Numbered from the stretch's first letter, positions 54,494 through 63,492 are shown. The stretch: 64,000 bases of DNA from Lysobacter concretionis Ko07 = DSM 16239 (GCF_000768345.1 NZ_AVPS01000004.1:124001-188000); one strand, 5' to 3'. Notes: generated from the sequence alone by a model not told the origin. Numbers and translations are program-made.

Positions 54494-56238
54494 CCGCCCC
54501 GGTGTCGCCGTGGCCCACTTACCACCGCCTGATCGGCCTGTCACGCCCATATCGTCTGCTGTTGCTGGCGGGCCTGGCCGGCATGGTGATCGAAGCGGCG
54601 GCCGGGGCCGGTTTCACCTGGCTGATGAAGCCGATCATCGACGACACCTTCATCAACAAGGATGCGCAGCTCAGCGTGCTGCTGCCGCTGGCGATCGTCG
54701 GCCTGTTCCTGCTGCGCGGCATCGCCGGCTATGTCACCGACATGGCGATGGCGCGGTCGGGCCGCAGCATCGCCCGCGACATGCGGGTGCAGGTGCTGGC
54801 GAAGTACCTCCGCCTGCCCGGACTGCGATTCGACACCGAGCCGGTGTCCTCGATGCTGACCCGGCTGGGTTCCGACAGCGACCAGGTGGCGCAGGCCGCC
54901 ATCGATGCCATGAAGGTGATGCTGCAGCAGTCGCTGCAGGTGATCGCCATGCTGACGGTGATGCTCTGGGCCAGCTGGAAGGTGACGGTCGCCGTGTTCC
55001 TGCTGGCGCCGCCGCTGGCCTGGGTCATGGACAAGGTCGGCCGTCGCTACCGCAAGATCAGCCATCGGATCCAGGAGAGCGGGGCGCAGTTGCTGCAACT
55101 GGCCGACCAGTCGCTGTCCAACCAGCAGGAAGTGAAGGTCTATGGCGCCCAGCGGACCGAGCTCGACCGCTACGCCGCGCAGGCCAACACGCATCTCAAA
55201 CTCAGCCTGAAGGTGGAATCCACCCGCAGCATCTCCTCGGCGATGGTCCAGCTGATGGGCGCGGTCGGACTGGCGGCGTTGCTGTTCATGGCGGGTCGGG
55301 AAGCACTGGCCGGGCGATTGACGGCAGGCGGTTTCGTTTTGCTGATGACCTCGATGATGGCGATCATCCCGTCGATCAAGCAGCTCACCAACGTGCAGGG
55401 AATGCTGCAGCGTGGCGTGGCATCGGCCGAACGCCTGTTCGACGTGCTGGGCGCGGCCGACGAGGTGGACGAGGGAACCCGGCCGCTCCAGCAAACGGGC
55501 GGCCTGATCGAGTTCCGCAACGTCACCGCGGGCTATCCGGGCCAGCCCCGGCCGGCGCTGGAAAATGCGAGCTTCATTGCCCGGCCGGGCACGGTCACGG
55601 CGATCGTCGGCCGCTCCGGCAGCGGCAAATCAACGTTGATCAAATTGATTCCGCGGTTCTATGAAGCCCAGTCGGGCGAGATCCTGCTGGACGGCCATCC
55701 ATTGCGTGACTACCCGTTGGCCGACCTGCGCCGCCAGATCGGCCTGGTGGGTCAGCAGGTCATGCTGTTCGACGGCACCGTGGCCGCGAACGTGGCCTAC
55801 GGCGAACTGGAGCAGACGATGCCCGAGGCGCTGGGGCAGGCCATCGGCGGCGCCAATGCGATGGAGTTCGTCGAGCGCCTCCCCGAAGGCGTGGAGACGG
55901 CCATCGGCCCCAAGGGCGGTCGTCTGTCCGGGGGCCAGCGCCAACGTCTGGCGATCGCCCGGGCGATGCTGAAAGACGCGCCGATTCTTATCCTCGACGA
56001 AGCCACCGCCGCGCTGGACACCGAATCGGAGCGGCTGGTGCAGGACGCACTGGAGCGTTTGATGCCCGACCGCACCACGCTGGTGATCGCCCACCGCCTG
56101 TCGACGATCGAGCACGCTGACCAGGTGCTGGTGCTCGACGAGGGCCGCATCGTGGAACGCGGCACCCATCCGGAGCTGCTGGCACTCGACGGCCTGTACG
56201 CGCACCTGCACCGGATGCAGTTCCGGGAGCCGCAATGA
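54490..56238 (+). CDS. msbA: Lipid A export ATP-binding/permease protein MsbA
   Basis: Flips lipid A-core across the inner membrane. 582 aa, the normal MsbA length. Six-helix domain (1-320) with the MsbA-like [17 protein letters not shown]; ATPase domain with Walker [10 protein letters not shown] (374-382), signature LSGGQRQR, Walker [13 protein letters not shown] and [15 protein letters not shown] 54490 overlaps the exbD stop; the lpxK gene follows with a 4-base overlap. Confidence 0.95.
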   Translation: MTAPVSPWPTYHRLIGLSRPYRLLLLAGLAGMVIEAAAGAGFTWLMKPIIDDTFINKDAQLSVLLPLAIVGLFLLRGIAGYVTDMAMARSGRSIARDMRVQVLAKYLRLPGLRFDTEPVSSMLTRLGSDSDQVAQAAIDAMKVMLQQSLQVIAMLTVMLWASWKVTVAVFLLAPPLAWVMDKVGRRYRKISHRIQESGAQLLQLADQSLSNQQEVKVYGAQRTELDRYAAQANTHLKLSLKVESTRSISSAMVQLMGAVGLAALLFMAGREALAGRLTAGGFVLLMTSMMAIIPSIKQLTNVQGMLQRGVASAERLFDVLGAADEVDEGTRPLQQTGGLIEFRNVTAGYPGQPRPALENASFIARPGTVTAIVGRSGSGKSTLIKLIPRFYEAQSGEILLDGHPLRDYPLADLRRQIGLVGQQVMLFDGTVAANVAYGELEQTMPEALGQAIGGANAMEFVERLPEGVETAIGPKGGRLSGGQRQRLAIARAMLKDAPILILDEATAALDTESERLVQDALERLMPDRTTLVIAHRLSTIEHADQVLVLDEGRIVERGTHPELLALDGLYAHLHRMQFREPQ

Positions 56239-57281
56239 GCGTCGGCCCCGGCGTCCGTCGCGAGCACCAGCCTCCGTACTGGTACGGCGATGCGCCGGTG
56301 CCGTTGTACGCGCGCGCGCTGGCCGGGGTGTACGCCGCCGTCAGCGGCCTCAGGCGCTGGCTGTACCGCGTCGGCGTGTTGCGGCGCAGCCATCCCGGCA
56401 TTCCGGTGGTGGTGGTGGGCAACATCACCGCCGGCGGCGCCGGCAAGACCCCGCTGACGATCGCGCTGGCCGAGCGCCTGCGTCGTGAGGGCTGGAACCC
56501 GGGCGTGGCCAGTCGCGGTTACGGTCGCGCCGATGCGGCCAACCCGGTCTGGGTCGAGGCGACCACCGAGCCCACCATCGGCGGCGACGAGCCGGTGCTG
56601 ATTGCGCGTCGTACCGGCGTCAGGCTGCGGGCCGACCGCGACCGCGCCGCCGCGGCCAGGGCGCTGGCCAAGGCCGGTTGCGACATCGTGCTGTGCGACG
56701 ACGGCCTGCAGCATTACCGGCTCAGGCGCGATATCGAGATCGAGGTCGTCGATGGCCGCCGCCGCTACGGCAACGGCCTGCTGCTGCCCGCCGGACCGCT
56801 GCGCGAGCGGCCGGAGCGCGGCACCCGGTGCGACTTCCGGGTCATCAACATCGCCAATGCGCCGGGCGGCAACGGCAATACCAATGGCAGCCAGACCGGC
56901 TTCGGCGAATGGCCGATGCGGCTGGTGGCCGACCGCGCGGTGCCGGTGCGTGGAGGCCGTCCGCGCGCGTTGCCGACTTTTGCCGGGCATCGGGTGCATG
57001 CGGTCGCCGGCATCGGCAATCCGGAGCGGTTCTTCGCGATGCTGCGCGGGCTGGGCATCGCGGTGGTGCCGCACGCCTTCGCCGACCACCACCGCTATCG
57101 CGCCGAGGATTTCGAGTTCGGCAGCCCGTTGCCGGTGCTGATGACCGAAAAGGACGCGGTCAAGTGCGCCGAATTCGCGACCGATGCGTTCTACAGCGTG
57201 CCGGTCAGCGCCGAACTGCCGGAAGCGTTCTGGGTGTCGTTGCTGGACAAGCTGGCGCAGGTCAAAAAACATGGGTCCTGA
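56235..57281 (+). CDS. lpxK: Tetraacyldisaccharide 4'-kinase
   Basis: Phosphorylates the 4' position of lipid A disaccharide at the inner membrane. 348 aa. Walker A-type [12 protein letters not shown] at 62-73 following an N-terminal membrane-associated helix; SRGYGR near 95; [15 protein letters not shown] near 155; MTEKDAVKC near 300. Overlaps msbA by ATGA and kdsB by 11 bases. Confidence 0.96.
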   Translation: MSVGPGVRREHQPPYWYGDAPVPLYARALAGVYAAVSGLRRWLYRVGVLRRSHPGIPVVVVGNITAGGAGKTPLTIALAERLRREGWNPGVASRGYGRADAANPVWVEATTEPTIGGDEPVLIARRTGVRLRADRDRAAAARALAKAGCDIVLCDDGLQHYRLRRDIEIEVVDGRRRYGNGLLLPAGPLRERPERGTRCDFRVINIANAPGGNGNTNGSQTGFGEWPMRLVADRAVPVRGGRPRALPTFAGHRVHAVAGIGNPERFFAMLRGLGIAVVPHAFADHHRYRAEDFEFGSPLPVLMTEKDAVKCAEFATDAFYSVPVSAELPEAFWVSLLDKLAQVKKHGS

Positions 57282-58098
57282 TGCGATGGGCATGGCAGCG
57301 GCCGGCGTTGCCGCGGAGGCTTTCACGGATTTCGTCGTCGCGATTCCCGCGCGCCATGACGCCAGCCGGTTGCCGGGAAAGCCGCTGCGGCTGATTGCCG
57401 GCGAACCGATGGTGCTGCACGTCGCCCGCCGTGCGCTCGCGGCCGGCGCGCGTGAGGTCTGGGTGGCCGCCGATGACGAGCGCATCGCGGCGGCGCTGGC
57501 CGATGCCGGCGTGCGCGTGGCCATGACCTCCACCGCGCACGCCTCCGGCACCGATCGTCTGGCCGAGTGCGCGGGCATCGCCGGCTGGAGCGACGACACC
57601 ATCGTGGTCAACCTGCAGGGTGACGAGCCGTTCGCGCCTGCTGCCGGCATCCGCGCGGTGGCGGAGTTGCTGCGCGACAGCGGCGCGGAGATGGCGACGC
57701 TGGCCGCGCCGGTGACCGACGTGGAAACCCTGCTCGATCCCAACGCGGTCAAGCTGGTGCGCGCCGACAACGGCGACGCGCTGTATTTCAGCCGGGCGCC
57801 GATCCCGTGGCCGCGCGAGGCGTTTGCGAAGGCGCGGACATCCACCCGGACATCCATGCCCGAAGGCGGCCATTGGCTGCGGCATATCGGCATCTACGCG
57901 TACCGCGCCGGCTTCCTGCAGCGCTTCGCCGCGATGCCGCCGGGGCGGCTGGAGCAGATCGAATTGCTGGAACAGTTGCGGGCGCTCGAAGCCGGTTGCC
58001 GCATCGCCGTCGCACTGACGCCGGAGCCGTTCCCGCCCGGCGTCGACACCCCCGAAGACCTGGTCCGCGCCGAGGCCCGGATGAGCGGCCATGGCTGA
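57271..58098 (+). CDS. kdsB: 3-deoxy-manno-octulosonate cytidylyltransferase
   Basis: Activates Kdo as CMP-Kdo for lipopolysaccharide inner core. 275 aa from ATG 57271 (ATG 57286 and 57292 are alternatives). The CTP-binding signature [14 protein letters not shown] is at 26-39; NLQGDEPF near 113 binds metal; [12 protein letters not shown] near 200. An Ala-rich leader of about 15 residues precedes the first conserved strand. Overlaps the phosphatase gene by 8 bases. Confidence 0.95.
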   Translation: MGPDAMGMAAAGVAAEAFTDFVVAIPARHDASRLPGKPLRLIAGEPMVLHVARRALAAGAREVWVAADDERIAAALADAGVRVAMTSTAHASGTDRLAECAGIAGWSDDTIVVNLQGDEPFAPAAGIRAVAELLRDSGAEMATLAAPVTDVETLLDPNAVKLVRADNGDALYFSRAPIPWPREAFAKARTSTRTSMPEGGHWLRHIGIYAYRAGFLQRFAAMPPGRLEQIELLEQLRALEAGCRIAVALTPEPFPPGVDTPEDLVRAEARMSGHG

Positions 58099-58564
58099 GC
58101 CAGTGCGCCTGCTGGTCGTCTGCCTGGGCAACATCTGCCGGTCACCGATGGCCGAAGGCGCATTGCGCGCGCGGATCGAGGCGGCGGGGCTGGGCCGACG
58201 GGTGAAGATCGATTCCGCCGGCACCGGCGACTGGCACGTCGGCAATCCGCCTGACCCGCGTTCGATCCGCACCGCCAAAGGGCACGGTATCGATATCGCC
58301 GGCCTGCGCGGCCGGCAAGTCTCGCCCGCCGACTTCGACCGCTTCGACTGGCTGCTGTGCGCCGACCGCAGCAACCTGCGCGACGTGCGGGCGCTGGCGC
58401 CGGATGCCGCCGCGCGCGACAAGGTCGCGTTGCTCCTGGATTGGGCCGGCGTCGAGGCCGGGGGTGAGATCCCCGACCCGTATACCGGCGGGACCGGGCA
58501 TTTCGAGCAGGTGTGGGAGATGCTGGACCGCGCTGCGGACGGTGTCCTGGCGCGCATTCGCTAG
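58091..58564 (+). CDS. Low-molecular-weight protein tyrosine phosphatase
   Basis: 157 aa. The phosphate loop CLGNICRS carries the nucleophile Cys11 and Arg17, and the general acid is Asp129 in [13 protein letters not shown] near 42-46 is also typical. Substrates may be a tyrosine kinase of exopolysaccharide export or others; no kinase gene is nearby. Confidence 0.94.
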   Translation: MAEPVRLLVVCLGNICRSPMAEGALRARIEAAGLGRRVKIDSAGTGDWHVGNPPDPRSIRTAKGHGIDIAGLRGRQVSPADFDRFDWLLCADRSNLRDVRALAPDAAARDKVALLLDWAGVEAGGEIPDPYTGGTGHFEQVWEMLDRAADGVLARIR

Positions 58565-58599
58565 CCGGCTTCTGTCCGGTTTTTATTGTTGCCCGAGCG

Positions 58600-59940
58600 T
58601 CAGCCTGCTCGCATTGCCAGCCACTCGATCGCCCGCACCGAGCCGTACAACAACCCTCCGATCAGCGCGCCGATCGCGGTGCCGTTGTAGCGGATGTACT
58701 GAAGGTCGCTGCCGACACTGAGCTCCAGCTCCCGCACCAGTTCGCGCGTGTCCCAGCGGGCGACGCGCTCGACGATGAAGTCGCGGATGTTGCTGCGGTA
58801 TTTCCCGATCAGCGGCTCCACCGTGCCGATCACCCAGTGGTTGAGCCATTGCTGCATCACCGGATCGCTGGCGAGTTTTTCGCCGATGAGCCGCGCACCT
58901 TCGGCGGCCTTGCGGGCGATGTCGGAATCGTCACGTTGCAGATCGTCGTGCAGCCAGTCCAGTACCTGTGACCACAGCTTGCGCAGCGTGCGCGGCAATG
59001 CCGGGTCGTCCAGCAACCGGTCGCGCAGGCCGGCACATTTGCGTTGCAGCGTCGGGTCGGTTTTCAGCCGGTCGATGAATTCCGCCACATAGACATCGAA
59101 ACGCAGGCGCAGTTCATGATCCGGGGCATCGGCCATCTCGCGGATGAGGTCGCTGACGCCCGCAACGATCTTCGCAGCCAGTTTTTCGGCCACGGGGTCA
59201 TCGAGTCGAGTGAGTCGCAGGACCGACCACAACTGCGGCGAGATCTTGCCGGCGATCATGTGTTGGGTGTCCTCGTTGCCCAGCAACTCGCCCAGGTCGC
59301 GCAGCACGCTGTCCAGCACGGTCTGGTGGCGCCGGTCGCGGGTGAGGACTTCCAGCAGCTGGCTGGCCAGCGCGGCGGCGTCCGTGCGTTGCAACTGCTC
59401 GCGGGCGAGGGCGTGGAGAAACCGGTGCAGGCGGTCGCTGTCGAGCAACGCCAGCAGGTGCGGTGCCAGGTTGACCACAAAGCCGCCGACCTTGGCGGCG
59501 TGGACCGGATCGGCCAGTGTCGCGGCCAGACGGGACCCGGGATTGAACTGCTCCAGCTTGTGCAGCACTTCCGGGGGATCCAGGAAGTGGTCGCAGATGA
59601 AGTTGGCCAGCGCACGCCCCAGGGCGACCTTCTTGTTCGGAATGATCGCGGTGTGCGGGATCCAGCGCTGCCCGAGCGGGTGGCCGAACAGCGCCACCAC
59701 CGCGAACCAGTCGGCCAGGCCGCCGACCATCGCCGCCTCGGCCATCGCCACCAGCAGGTCGAAGCCCCAGTGCGGATAGCTGATCCGCAACCACGTGCCG
59801 ACCGCGAATACCGCAGCGGCGACGGCCAGCATGACCAGCGCAATGCGCTTGCGCCGTGCCAGCGCCGTTGCGCGATCCGGCAGTGGCGCGGCCTCGCGAC
59901 CGGTCTGGGGGTGCATGGATTCGCCCGGGTCAGCGGTCAT
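58600..59940 (-). CDS. DUF445 family membrane protein
   Basis: 446 aa. A membrane helix near 33-51 (RIALVMLAVAAAVFAVGTWL), the DUF445 signature AEAAMVGGLADWFAVVALFGHPLG near 66-89, a long helical domain, and a C-terminal hydrophobic segment IRYNGTAIGALIGGLLYGSV. Function unknown; the family is common in proteobacteria. Convergent with the phosphatase gene and divergent from uvrC. Confidence 0.92.
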   Translation of the reverse strand: MTADPGESMHPQTGREAAPLPDRATALARRKRIALVMLAVAAAVFAVGTWLRISYPHWGFDLLVAMAEAAMVGGLADWFAVVALFGHPLGQRWIPHTAIIPNKKVALGRALANFICDHFLDPPEVLHKLEQFNPGSRLAATLADPVHAAKVGGFVVNLAPHLLALLDSDRLHRFLHALAREQLQRTDAAALASQLLEVLTRDRRHQTVLDSVLRDLGELLGNEDTQHMIAGKISPQLWSVLRLTRLDDPVAEKLAAKIVAGVSDLIREMADAPDHELRLRFDVYVAEFIDRLKTDPTLQRKCAGLRDRLLDDPALPRTLRKLWSQVLDWLHDDLQRDDSDIARKAAEGARLIGEKLASDPVMQQWLNHWVIGTVEPLIGKYRSNIRDFIVERVARWDTRELVRELELSVGSDLQYIRYNGTAIGALIGGLLYGSVRAIEWLAMRAG

Positions 59941-60127
59941 GATGGCGGGGGGCGTGGTTCAGCATGAGCAGCTTGGCGGTCTCCGAAAGGGGCTTGCCCT
60001 GACGCATAATCTGCCCCATCCATGGAGTCCATGCGCGCCTTTTCTCTTCTTTCGGTACATTGCCGCCCCCGATCGGATGCCCGTCGCCGGGTGTCGCCCG
60101 CTCGATTGGCGGCTCCGGAGCATCGTC

Positions 60128-62008
60128 GTGGCTGAGCCGGTGCCGACGTTCGACGGCAAGGCCTTCGCCAAGGCGCTGAGCACCGCGCCCGGGGTGTACC
60201 GGATGATCGGCGCCGGGGACAAGGTGCTGTACGTCGGCAAGGCCAGCGCGCTGCGCAACCGCGTTTCCAGCTATTTCAACGCGACGCCGAAATCGACCCG
60301 GATCATGACCATGCTCGCGCAGACCGTGCGCATGGAAGTCACGGTCACCCGCACCGAGACCGAGGCGCTGATCCTCGAAAACGAGCTGATCAAGTCGCTG
60401 AAGCCGCGCTACAACGTGCTGCTGCGCGACGACAAGAGCTATCCCTACGTCCTGCTGACCAACGACGAATGGCCGCGCATCACCATGCACCGCGGGCCAC
60501 GCTCGGTGCCGGGGCGGTACTTCGGCCCGTACGCCAGCGTCGGCGCGGTGCGCGACACGCTCAACCTCATCCACAAGCTGTTCAAGCTGAGAAGTTGCGA
60601 AAACAGCGTGTTCGCCAACCGCACCAGGCCATGCCTGCAATACCAGATCGGCCGTTGCAGCGGGCCTTGCGTGGGGCTGGTGTCGGCGCAGGACTACGCC
60701 GAGAACGTCCGCCGCGCGACCCTGATGCTGGAAGGCCGCAGCGACGATCTCACCGACGAGATCGGTGCGGCGATGGAGGCGGCCAGCGCACGGCTCGATT
60801 TCGAGGAGGCCGCCCGCCTGCGCGATCTGCTCGGCTCGATCCGCACCCTGCAGGCGCGCCAGTACGTGGATGGCCGTGCCGCCGATCTGGATGTCCTGGC
60901 AGTCGCGATGCAGGGCACGGCGGCCTGCGTGGTGCTGCTGGCGTTCCGCGACGGCCGCAACCTGGGCACGCGCTCGTTTTTCCCCCGCACCAACGGCAGC
61001 GACAACCCCGGCGAAGTGCTGGCCGCGTTCGTTTCCCAGTACTACGGCGAGCAGTTGCCGCCGGCGGAGATCGTGCTGGACCGCGACATCCCCGATCGCA
61101 CGCTGATCGAGCAGGCCCTGTCGAGCGCGGGCGAGCGGCGCGTGCAACTGCGTTTCAGCGTGCGTGGCGACCGTGCCGGCTACCTCGACATGGCCCGGCG
61201 CAACGCGCAGATCACCCTCGCCAGCGAGCAGACCAGCCAGGCCGCGCAACTGGCGCGCGCGGAAGACCTGCAGAAGATGCTCGGCATGGACGAGTTGCCG
61301 CGCCGCATCGAGTGCTTCGACATCAGCCACACGATGGGCGAGGCGACCGTGGCCTCGTGCGTGGTGTTCGATGCCGAAGGGCCGGTGCGCGCCCAGTACC
61401 GCCGCTTCAACATCAGCGGGATCGAGCCCGGCGACGATTACGCCGCGATGCACCAGGCGCTCAGCCGCCGCTTCAAGCGCGCCATGGCGACTGCGGACAA
61501 GCCGGCCGGCGTGCTGCCCGACATCCTGCTGATCGACGGCGGTGCGGGGCAGGTGGCGCAGGCGAAGGCGGTGCTGGACGAGCTCGACATCCACAGCGTG
61601 GTGCTGGTGGGCGTCGCCAAGGGCCCGGCGCGACGGCCCGGCGATGAAGACCTGCTGTTGCCCGACGGCCGCAGCCTGCATCCGGGCGCCGATTCCCCCG
61701 CGCTGCAGCTGGTGCAGCAGGTCCGCGATGAAGCGCACCGCTTTGCGATCACCGGCCACCGCGGGCGCCGCCAGAAGATTCGCAATACCAGTCGGCTGGA
61801 AGACATCCCCGGCATCGGGCCACGGCGACGCGGTAACCTGTTGCGGCATTTCGGCGGCCTGGGCGGGCTGAAAGCCGCCGGGGTGGAGGAAATATCCCGC
61901 GTGGATGGCATCAATGCCGCCCTTGCCGAACGCATCTATGCGACCCTGCACGGGCTTGACCCCGTCACCGGTGGGCCGGGCAGTGACGCGACACGGAGTG
62001 ACGGATGA
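60128..62008 (+). CDS. uvrC: UvrABC excinuclease subunit C
   Basis: Makes both incisions in nucleotide excision repair. 626 aa from GTG 60128, with GGAG at 60115-60118; ATG 60077 is an alternative with no conserved sequence. N-terminal GIY-YIG domain (GVYRMIGAGDKVLYVGKAS), UVR motif (ARLDFEEAARLRDLL), the RNase H-like endonuclease domain (ECFDISHTMGEATVASCV ... LLIDGGAGQV) and the C-terminal helix-hairpin-helix pair (LEDIPGIGPRRRGNLLRHFG). Overlaps pgsA by 4 bases. Confidence 0.96.
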   Translation: MAEPVPTFDGKAFAKALSTAPGVYRMIGAGDKVLYVGKASALRNRVSSYFNATPKSTRIMTMLAQTVRMEVTVTRTETEALILENELIKSLKPRYNVLLRDDKSYPYVLLTNDEWPRITMHRGPRSVPGRYFGPYASVGAVRDTLNLIHKLFKLRSCENSVFANRTRPCLQYQIGRCSGPCVGLVSAQDYAENVRRATLMLEGRSDDLTDEIGAAMEAASARLDFEEAARLRDLLGSIRTLQARQYVDGRAADLDVLAVAMQGTAACVVLLAFRDGRNLGTRSFFPRTNGSDNPGEVLAAFVSQYYGEQLPPAEIVLDRDIPDRTLIEQALSSAGERRVQLRFSVRGDRAGYLDMARRNAQITLASEQTSQAAQLARAEDLQKMLGMDELPRRIECFDISHTMGEATVASCVVFDAEGPVRAQYRRFNISGIEPGDDYAAMHQALSRRFKRAMATADKPAGVLPDILLIDGGAGQVAQAKAVLDELDIHSVVLVGVAKGPARRPGDEDLLLPDGRSLHPGADSPALQLVQQVRDEAHRFAITGHRGRRQKIRNTSRLEDIPGIGPRRRGNLLRHFGGLGGLKAAGVEEISRVDGINAALAERIYATLHGLDPVTGGPGSDATRSDG

Positions 62009-62574
62009 AGTTGACGGTACCCACCATGCTGACCCTGCTGCGGATCGTGCTGATCCCGGTGCTGGTGTTGGTGTTCTATCTGCCATTCAAGGGTGCGAGC
62101 GTGGCGGCCGCGGCGATTTTCGCGTTCGCTTCGTTCACCGACTGGGCGGACGGCTGGATCGCCCGCCGCTACAACCAGTTCTCCGCATTCGGTGCATTTC
62201 TCGACCCCGTTGCCGACAAGCTGATGGTGGCCGTCGCGCTGATGCTGACCGTGCAGAAGCATCCGACCGTGTGGATGGCGCTGTGGGCGGCGGTGATCAT
62301 CGGCCGCGAGATCGCGGTGTCCGCGCTGCGCGAATGGATGGCCGAGCTGGGCCAGCGGGCGAAGGTGAAAGTCGCCACCATCGGCAAGGTCAAGACGGTT
62401 GTGCAGATGATCGCGTTGATCTTCCTGCTGTACCAGGCGCCGCTGTTCGGCCTGCCGATCTTCACCATCGGCGAATGGCTGCTGGCCGGGGCCGCGCTGC
62501 TTACTCTGTGGTCGGGTTTCGCCTACCTGCGGGCCGCGTGGCCTTCGCTCAAGGCGGATGCAGAAAATAGTTGA
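62005..62574 (+). CDS. pgsA: CDP-diacylglycerol-glycerol-3-phosphate 3-phosphatidyltransferase
   Basis: First committed step to phosphatidylglycerol. 189 aa, integral membrane. The CDP-alcohol phosphotransferase motif is DWADGWIARRYNQFSAFG with FLDPVADK following (about 48-73). Four to five helices. Its stop codon overlaps the -35 hexamer of the next promoter. Confidence 0.96.
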   Translation: MKLTVPTMLTLLRIVLIPVLVLVFYLPFKGASVAAAAIFAFASFTDWADGWIARRYNQFSAFGAFLDPVADKLMVAVALMLTVQKHPTVWMALWAAVIIGREIAVSALREWMAELGQRAKVKVATIGKVKTVVQMIALIFLLYQAPLFGLPIFTIGEWLLAGAALLTLWSGFAYLRAAWPSLKADAENS

Positions 62575-62598
62575 CACATTTTTTTTCGTGCCTACAAT
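62571..62598 (+). promoter_or_regulatory. Strong sigma-70 promoter of the tRNA cluster
   Basis: TTGACA (62571-62576) and TACAAT (62593-62598) with a 16-bp spacer, 14 bases before tRNA-Gly. The -35 box lies over the pgsA stop codon. Confidence 0.9.
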
Positions 62599-62612
62599 GT
62601 GCGGCTCAGTCA

Positions 62613-62688
<76 letters not shown>

Positions 62689-62722
62689 GATCCACCACTT
62701 CGGTTACGCCGGGGCGGGAACG

Positions 62723-62752
62723 AAACAAACCCCGTTCGCGGGGTTTTGTTTT
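62723..62752 (+). terminator. Terminator-like hairpin after tRNA-Gly
   Basis: AAACCCCG (62727-62734) with CGGGGTTTT (62739-62747) closing a TTCG tetraloop, then GTTTT. Read-through must occur, or tRNA-Cys has its own promoter (a TATGCT lies at 62791-62796). Confidence 0.85.
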
Positions 62753-62813
62753 ATCAGGCGGTTGCCTCGCGCAACCGTGGTCGCAGGCGGTATGCTTGCG
62801 ACGCGCGTCATCC

Positions 62814-62887
62814 GGCCGGGTGGCAGAGTGGTTATGCAGCGGACTGCAAATCCGCGTACGCCGGTTCAATTCCGACCTCGGCCTCCA
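62814..62887 (+). tRNA. tRNA-Cys(GCA)
   Basis: 74 nt, acceptor GGCCGGG with CTCGGCC, anticodon arm CGGA-CTGCAAA-TCCG with anticodon GCA, encoded CCA. Confidence 0.97.
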
Positions 62888-62892
62888 TATTG

Positions 62893-62920
62893 AAACCGCG
62901 CTCCGGCGCGGTTTTCTTTT
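62893..62920 (+). terminator. Terminator-like hairpin after tRNA-Cys
   Basis: AAACCGCGC (62893-62901) with GCGCGGTTTT (62906-62915), loop TCCG, then CTTTT. Confidence 0.85.
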
Positions 62921-62934
62921 GTCGCGACCCATCC

Positions 62935-62979
62935 GCCCGGATGGCGGAACTGGTAGACGCAACGGACTTAAAATCTGTT
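62935..62979 (+). pseudogene. 5' half of the resident tRNA-Leu(UAA), truncated after the anticodon stem
   Basis: GCCCGGA acceptor strand, a complete D arm (GGCGGAACTGGTAGACGC), and the anticodon arm ACGGA-CTTAAAA-TCTGT with anticodon TAA. From 62979 on, the expected variable arm, T arm and TCCGGGC acceptor strand are missing; no matching 3' half occurs in the window. It follows tRNA-Gly and tRNA-Cys, the usual position of tRNA-Leu in this lineage, so it is probably the native gene. Confidence 0.85.
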
Positions 62980-62990
62980 TTGTCAAGTCC
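62964..62990. other. Probable element-chromosome junction (att-like site)
   Basis: GGACTT (62964-62969) and AAGTCC (62985-62990) form an inverted repeat that straddles the point where tRNA identity ends. Crossover sites of tyrosine recombinases with tRNA targets often have such arms around an anticodon-loop core. Integrase is not in the window, so this is inference. Confidence 0.45.
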
Positions 62991-63137
62991 TTTCTGCTAG
63001 AACTACCGAGCCAGAAGGTCAATAGTGACAACGGTTTGCGGGCATCCGAGCTGTAGCTTTGCAGCTAGGCTTGACGGCCAGGGGCCAGCTAGGCGCCAGT
63101 AGATGGAGGTAGGTGTTTTCAGTGCGTTGAGCACTAC
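62991..63137. other. Element end between the truncated and the complete tRNA-Leu
   Basis: No gene is supported. Direct repeats CAGCTAGGC at 63062-63070 and 63086-63094; GCCAG at 63077, 63084 and 63095; an inverted repeat AGTGC (63121-63125) with GCACT (63131-63135) just before the tRNA; and AGCTG/CAGCT at 63049/63062. No promoter with good spacing is seen; TTGACG (63071) and TAGATG (63100) are 23 bp apart. Confidence 0.5.
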
Positions 63138-63455
63138 GCCCGAGTGGTGAAATCGGTAGACACAAGGGACTTGAACAATTTGAGCCTTCGGGGGGAAACG
63201 CCCGAAGTGAAGCCCGTCAAAGTCGGCGAACGCCCTGGATGCTTTTGCATCCGAGCCAACGCCGAGCCAAGCCCAAGCTACAGCTTGGGAAGGTGTAGAG
63301 AGCAGACGGCGGGCACCTACGGCCGCAAGGCTATGGTGAAGGCGTGCTCCAGACCACGAACGCCCTGCGTTTGAGCAGGGCGGCGGCGAAAGTCGAAGTG
63401 GTAAGAAAATCCCTCGCCGAAAGGCGTGCCGGTTCGATTCCGGCCTCGGGCACCA
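63138..63455 (+). tRNA. tRNA-Leu(UAA) interrupted by a group I intron
   Basis: Exon 1 is 63138-63172 and exon 2 is 63406-63455, together 85 nt. Joined, they give acceptor GCCCGAG with CTCGGGC, anticodon stem AGGGA with TCCCT, loop CTTAAAA (anticodon TAA), variable arm CGCC-GAAA-GGCG, T arm GCCGGTTCGATTCCGGC and encoded CCA. The split is between U34 and A35, the same place as the intron of cyanobacterial and plastid tRNA-Leu(UAA). All stems pair perfectly only after removal of the intron, which is strong support for the boundaries. Confidence 0.93.
63173..63405 (+). ncRNA. Group I self-splicing intron (IC3-like) in tRNA-Leu(UAA)
   Basis: 233 nt, preceded by U and ending in G. Core pairings found by eye: P2 CTTCGGG/CCCGAAG (63186-63192/63201-63207) with a GAAA loop; P3 GCCCG/CGGGC (63212/63310); P4 TCGGCG/CGCCGA (63223/63260); P5 GGATGC/GCATCC; P6 CCCAAGC/GCTTGGG; P7 GAGCA/TGCTC (63300/63345); P8 CACC/GGTG; P9 ACCAC/GTGGT with an inner 8-bp stem and a GAAA hairpin. 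P1 is possible between the exon CUU and GAG at 63182-63184. Core strings match the Azoarcus tRNA-Ile intron as I remember it, while P7 differs there by compensating bases (GACTA/TAGTC). No endonuclease gene is inside. Confidence 0.92.
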
Positions 63456-63461
63456 ATCCAG

Positions 63462-63492
63462 AGCCGCCCCTGTTCACGCAGGGGCGGCTTTT
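63462..63492 (+). terminator. Intrinsic terminator after tRNA-Leu
   Basis: An 11-bp perfect stem, AGCCGCCCCTG (63462-63472) with CAGGGGCGGCT (63479-63489), then TTT. The stop codon of the convergent DUF2274 gene (63474-63476) lies in its loop. Confidence 0.88.

Noticed and set aside
63071-63105. TTGACG and TAGATG as a promoter for the replacement tRNA
   Set aside because: The 23-bp spacing is too long for a sigma-70 promoter.
63144-63374. A 76-codon open frame inside the intron-bearing tRNA, considered as a homing endonuclease
   Set aside because: No LAGLIDADG, GIY-YIG or HNH motif; the region is occupied by the paired intron core.
62935-63455. Trans-splicing or a two-part tRNA made from the truncated and the complete tRNA-Leu
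   Set aside because: The second gene has both exons and pairs perfectly on its own, and the first lacks any intron-like sequence after the anticodon stem.
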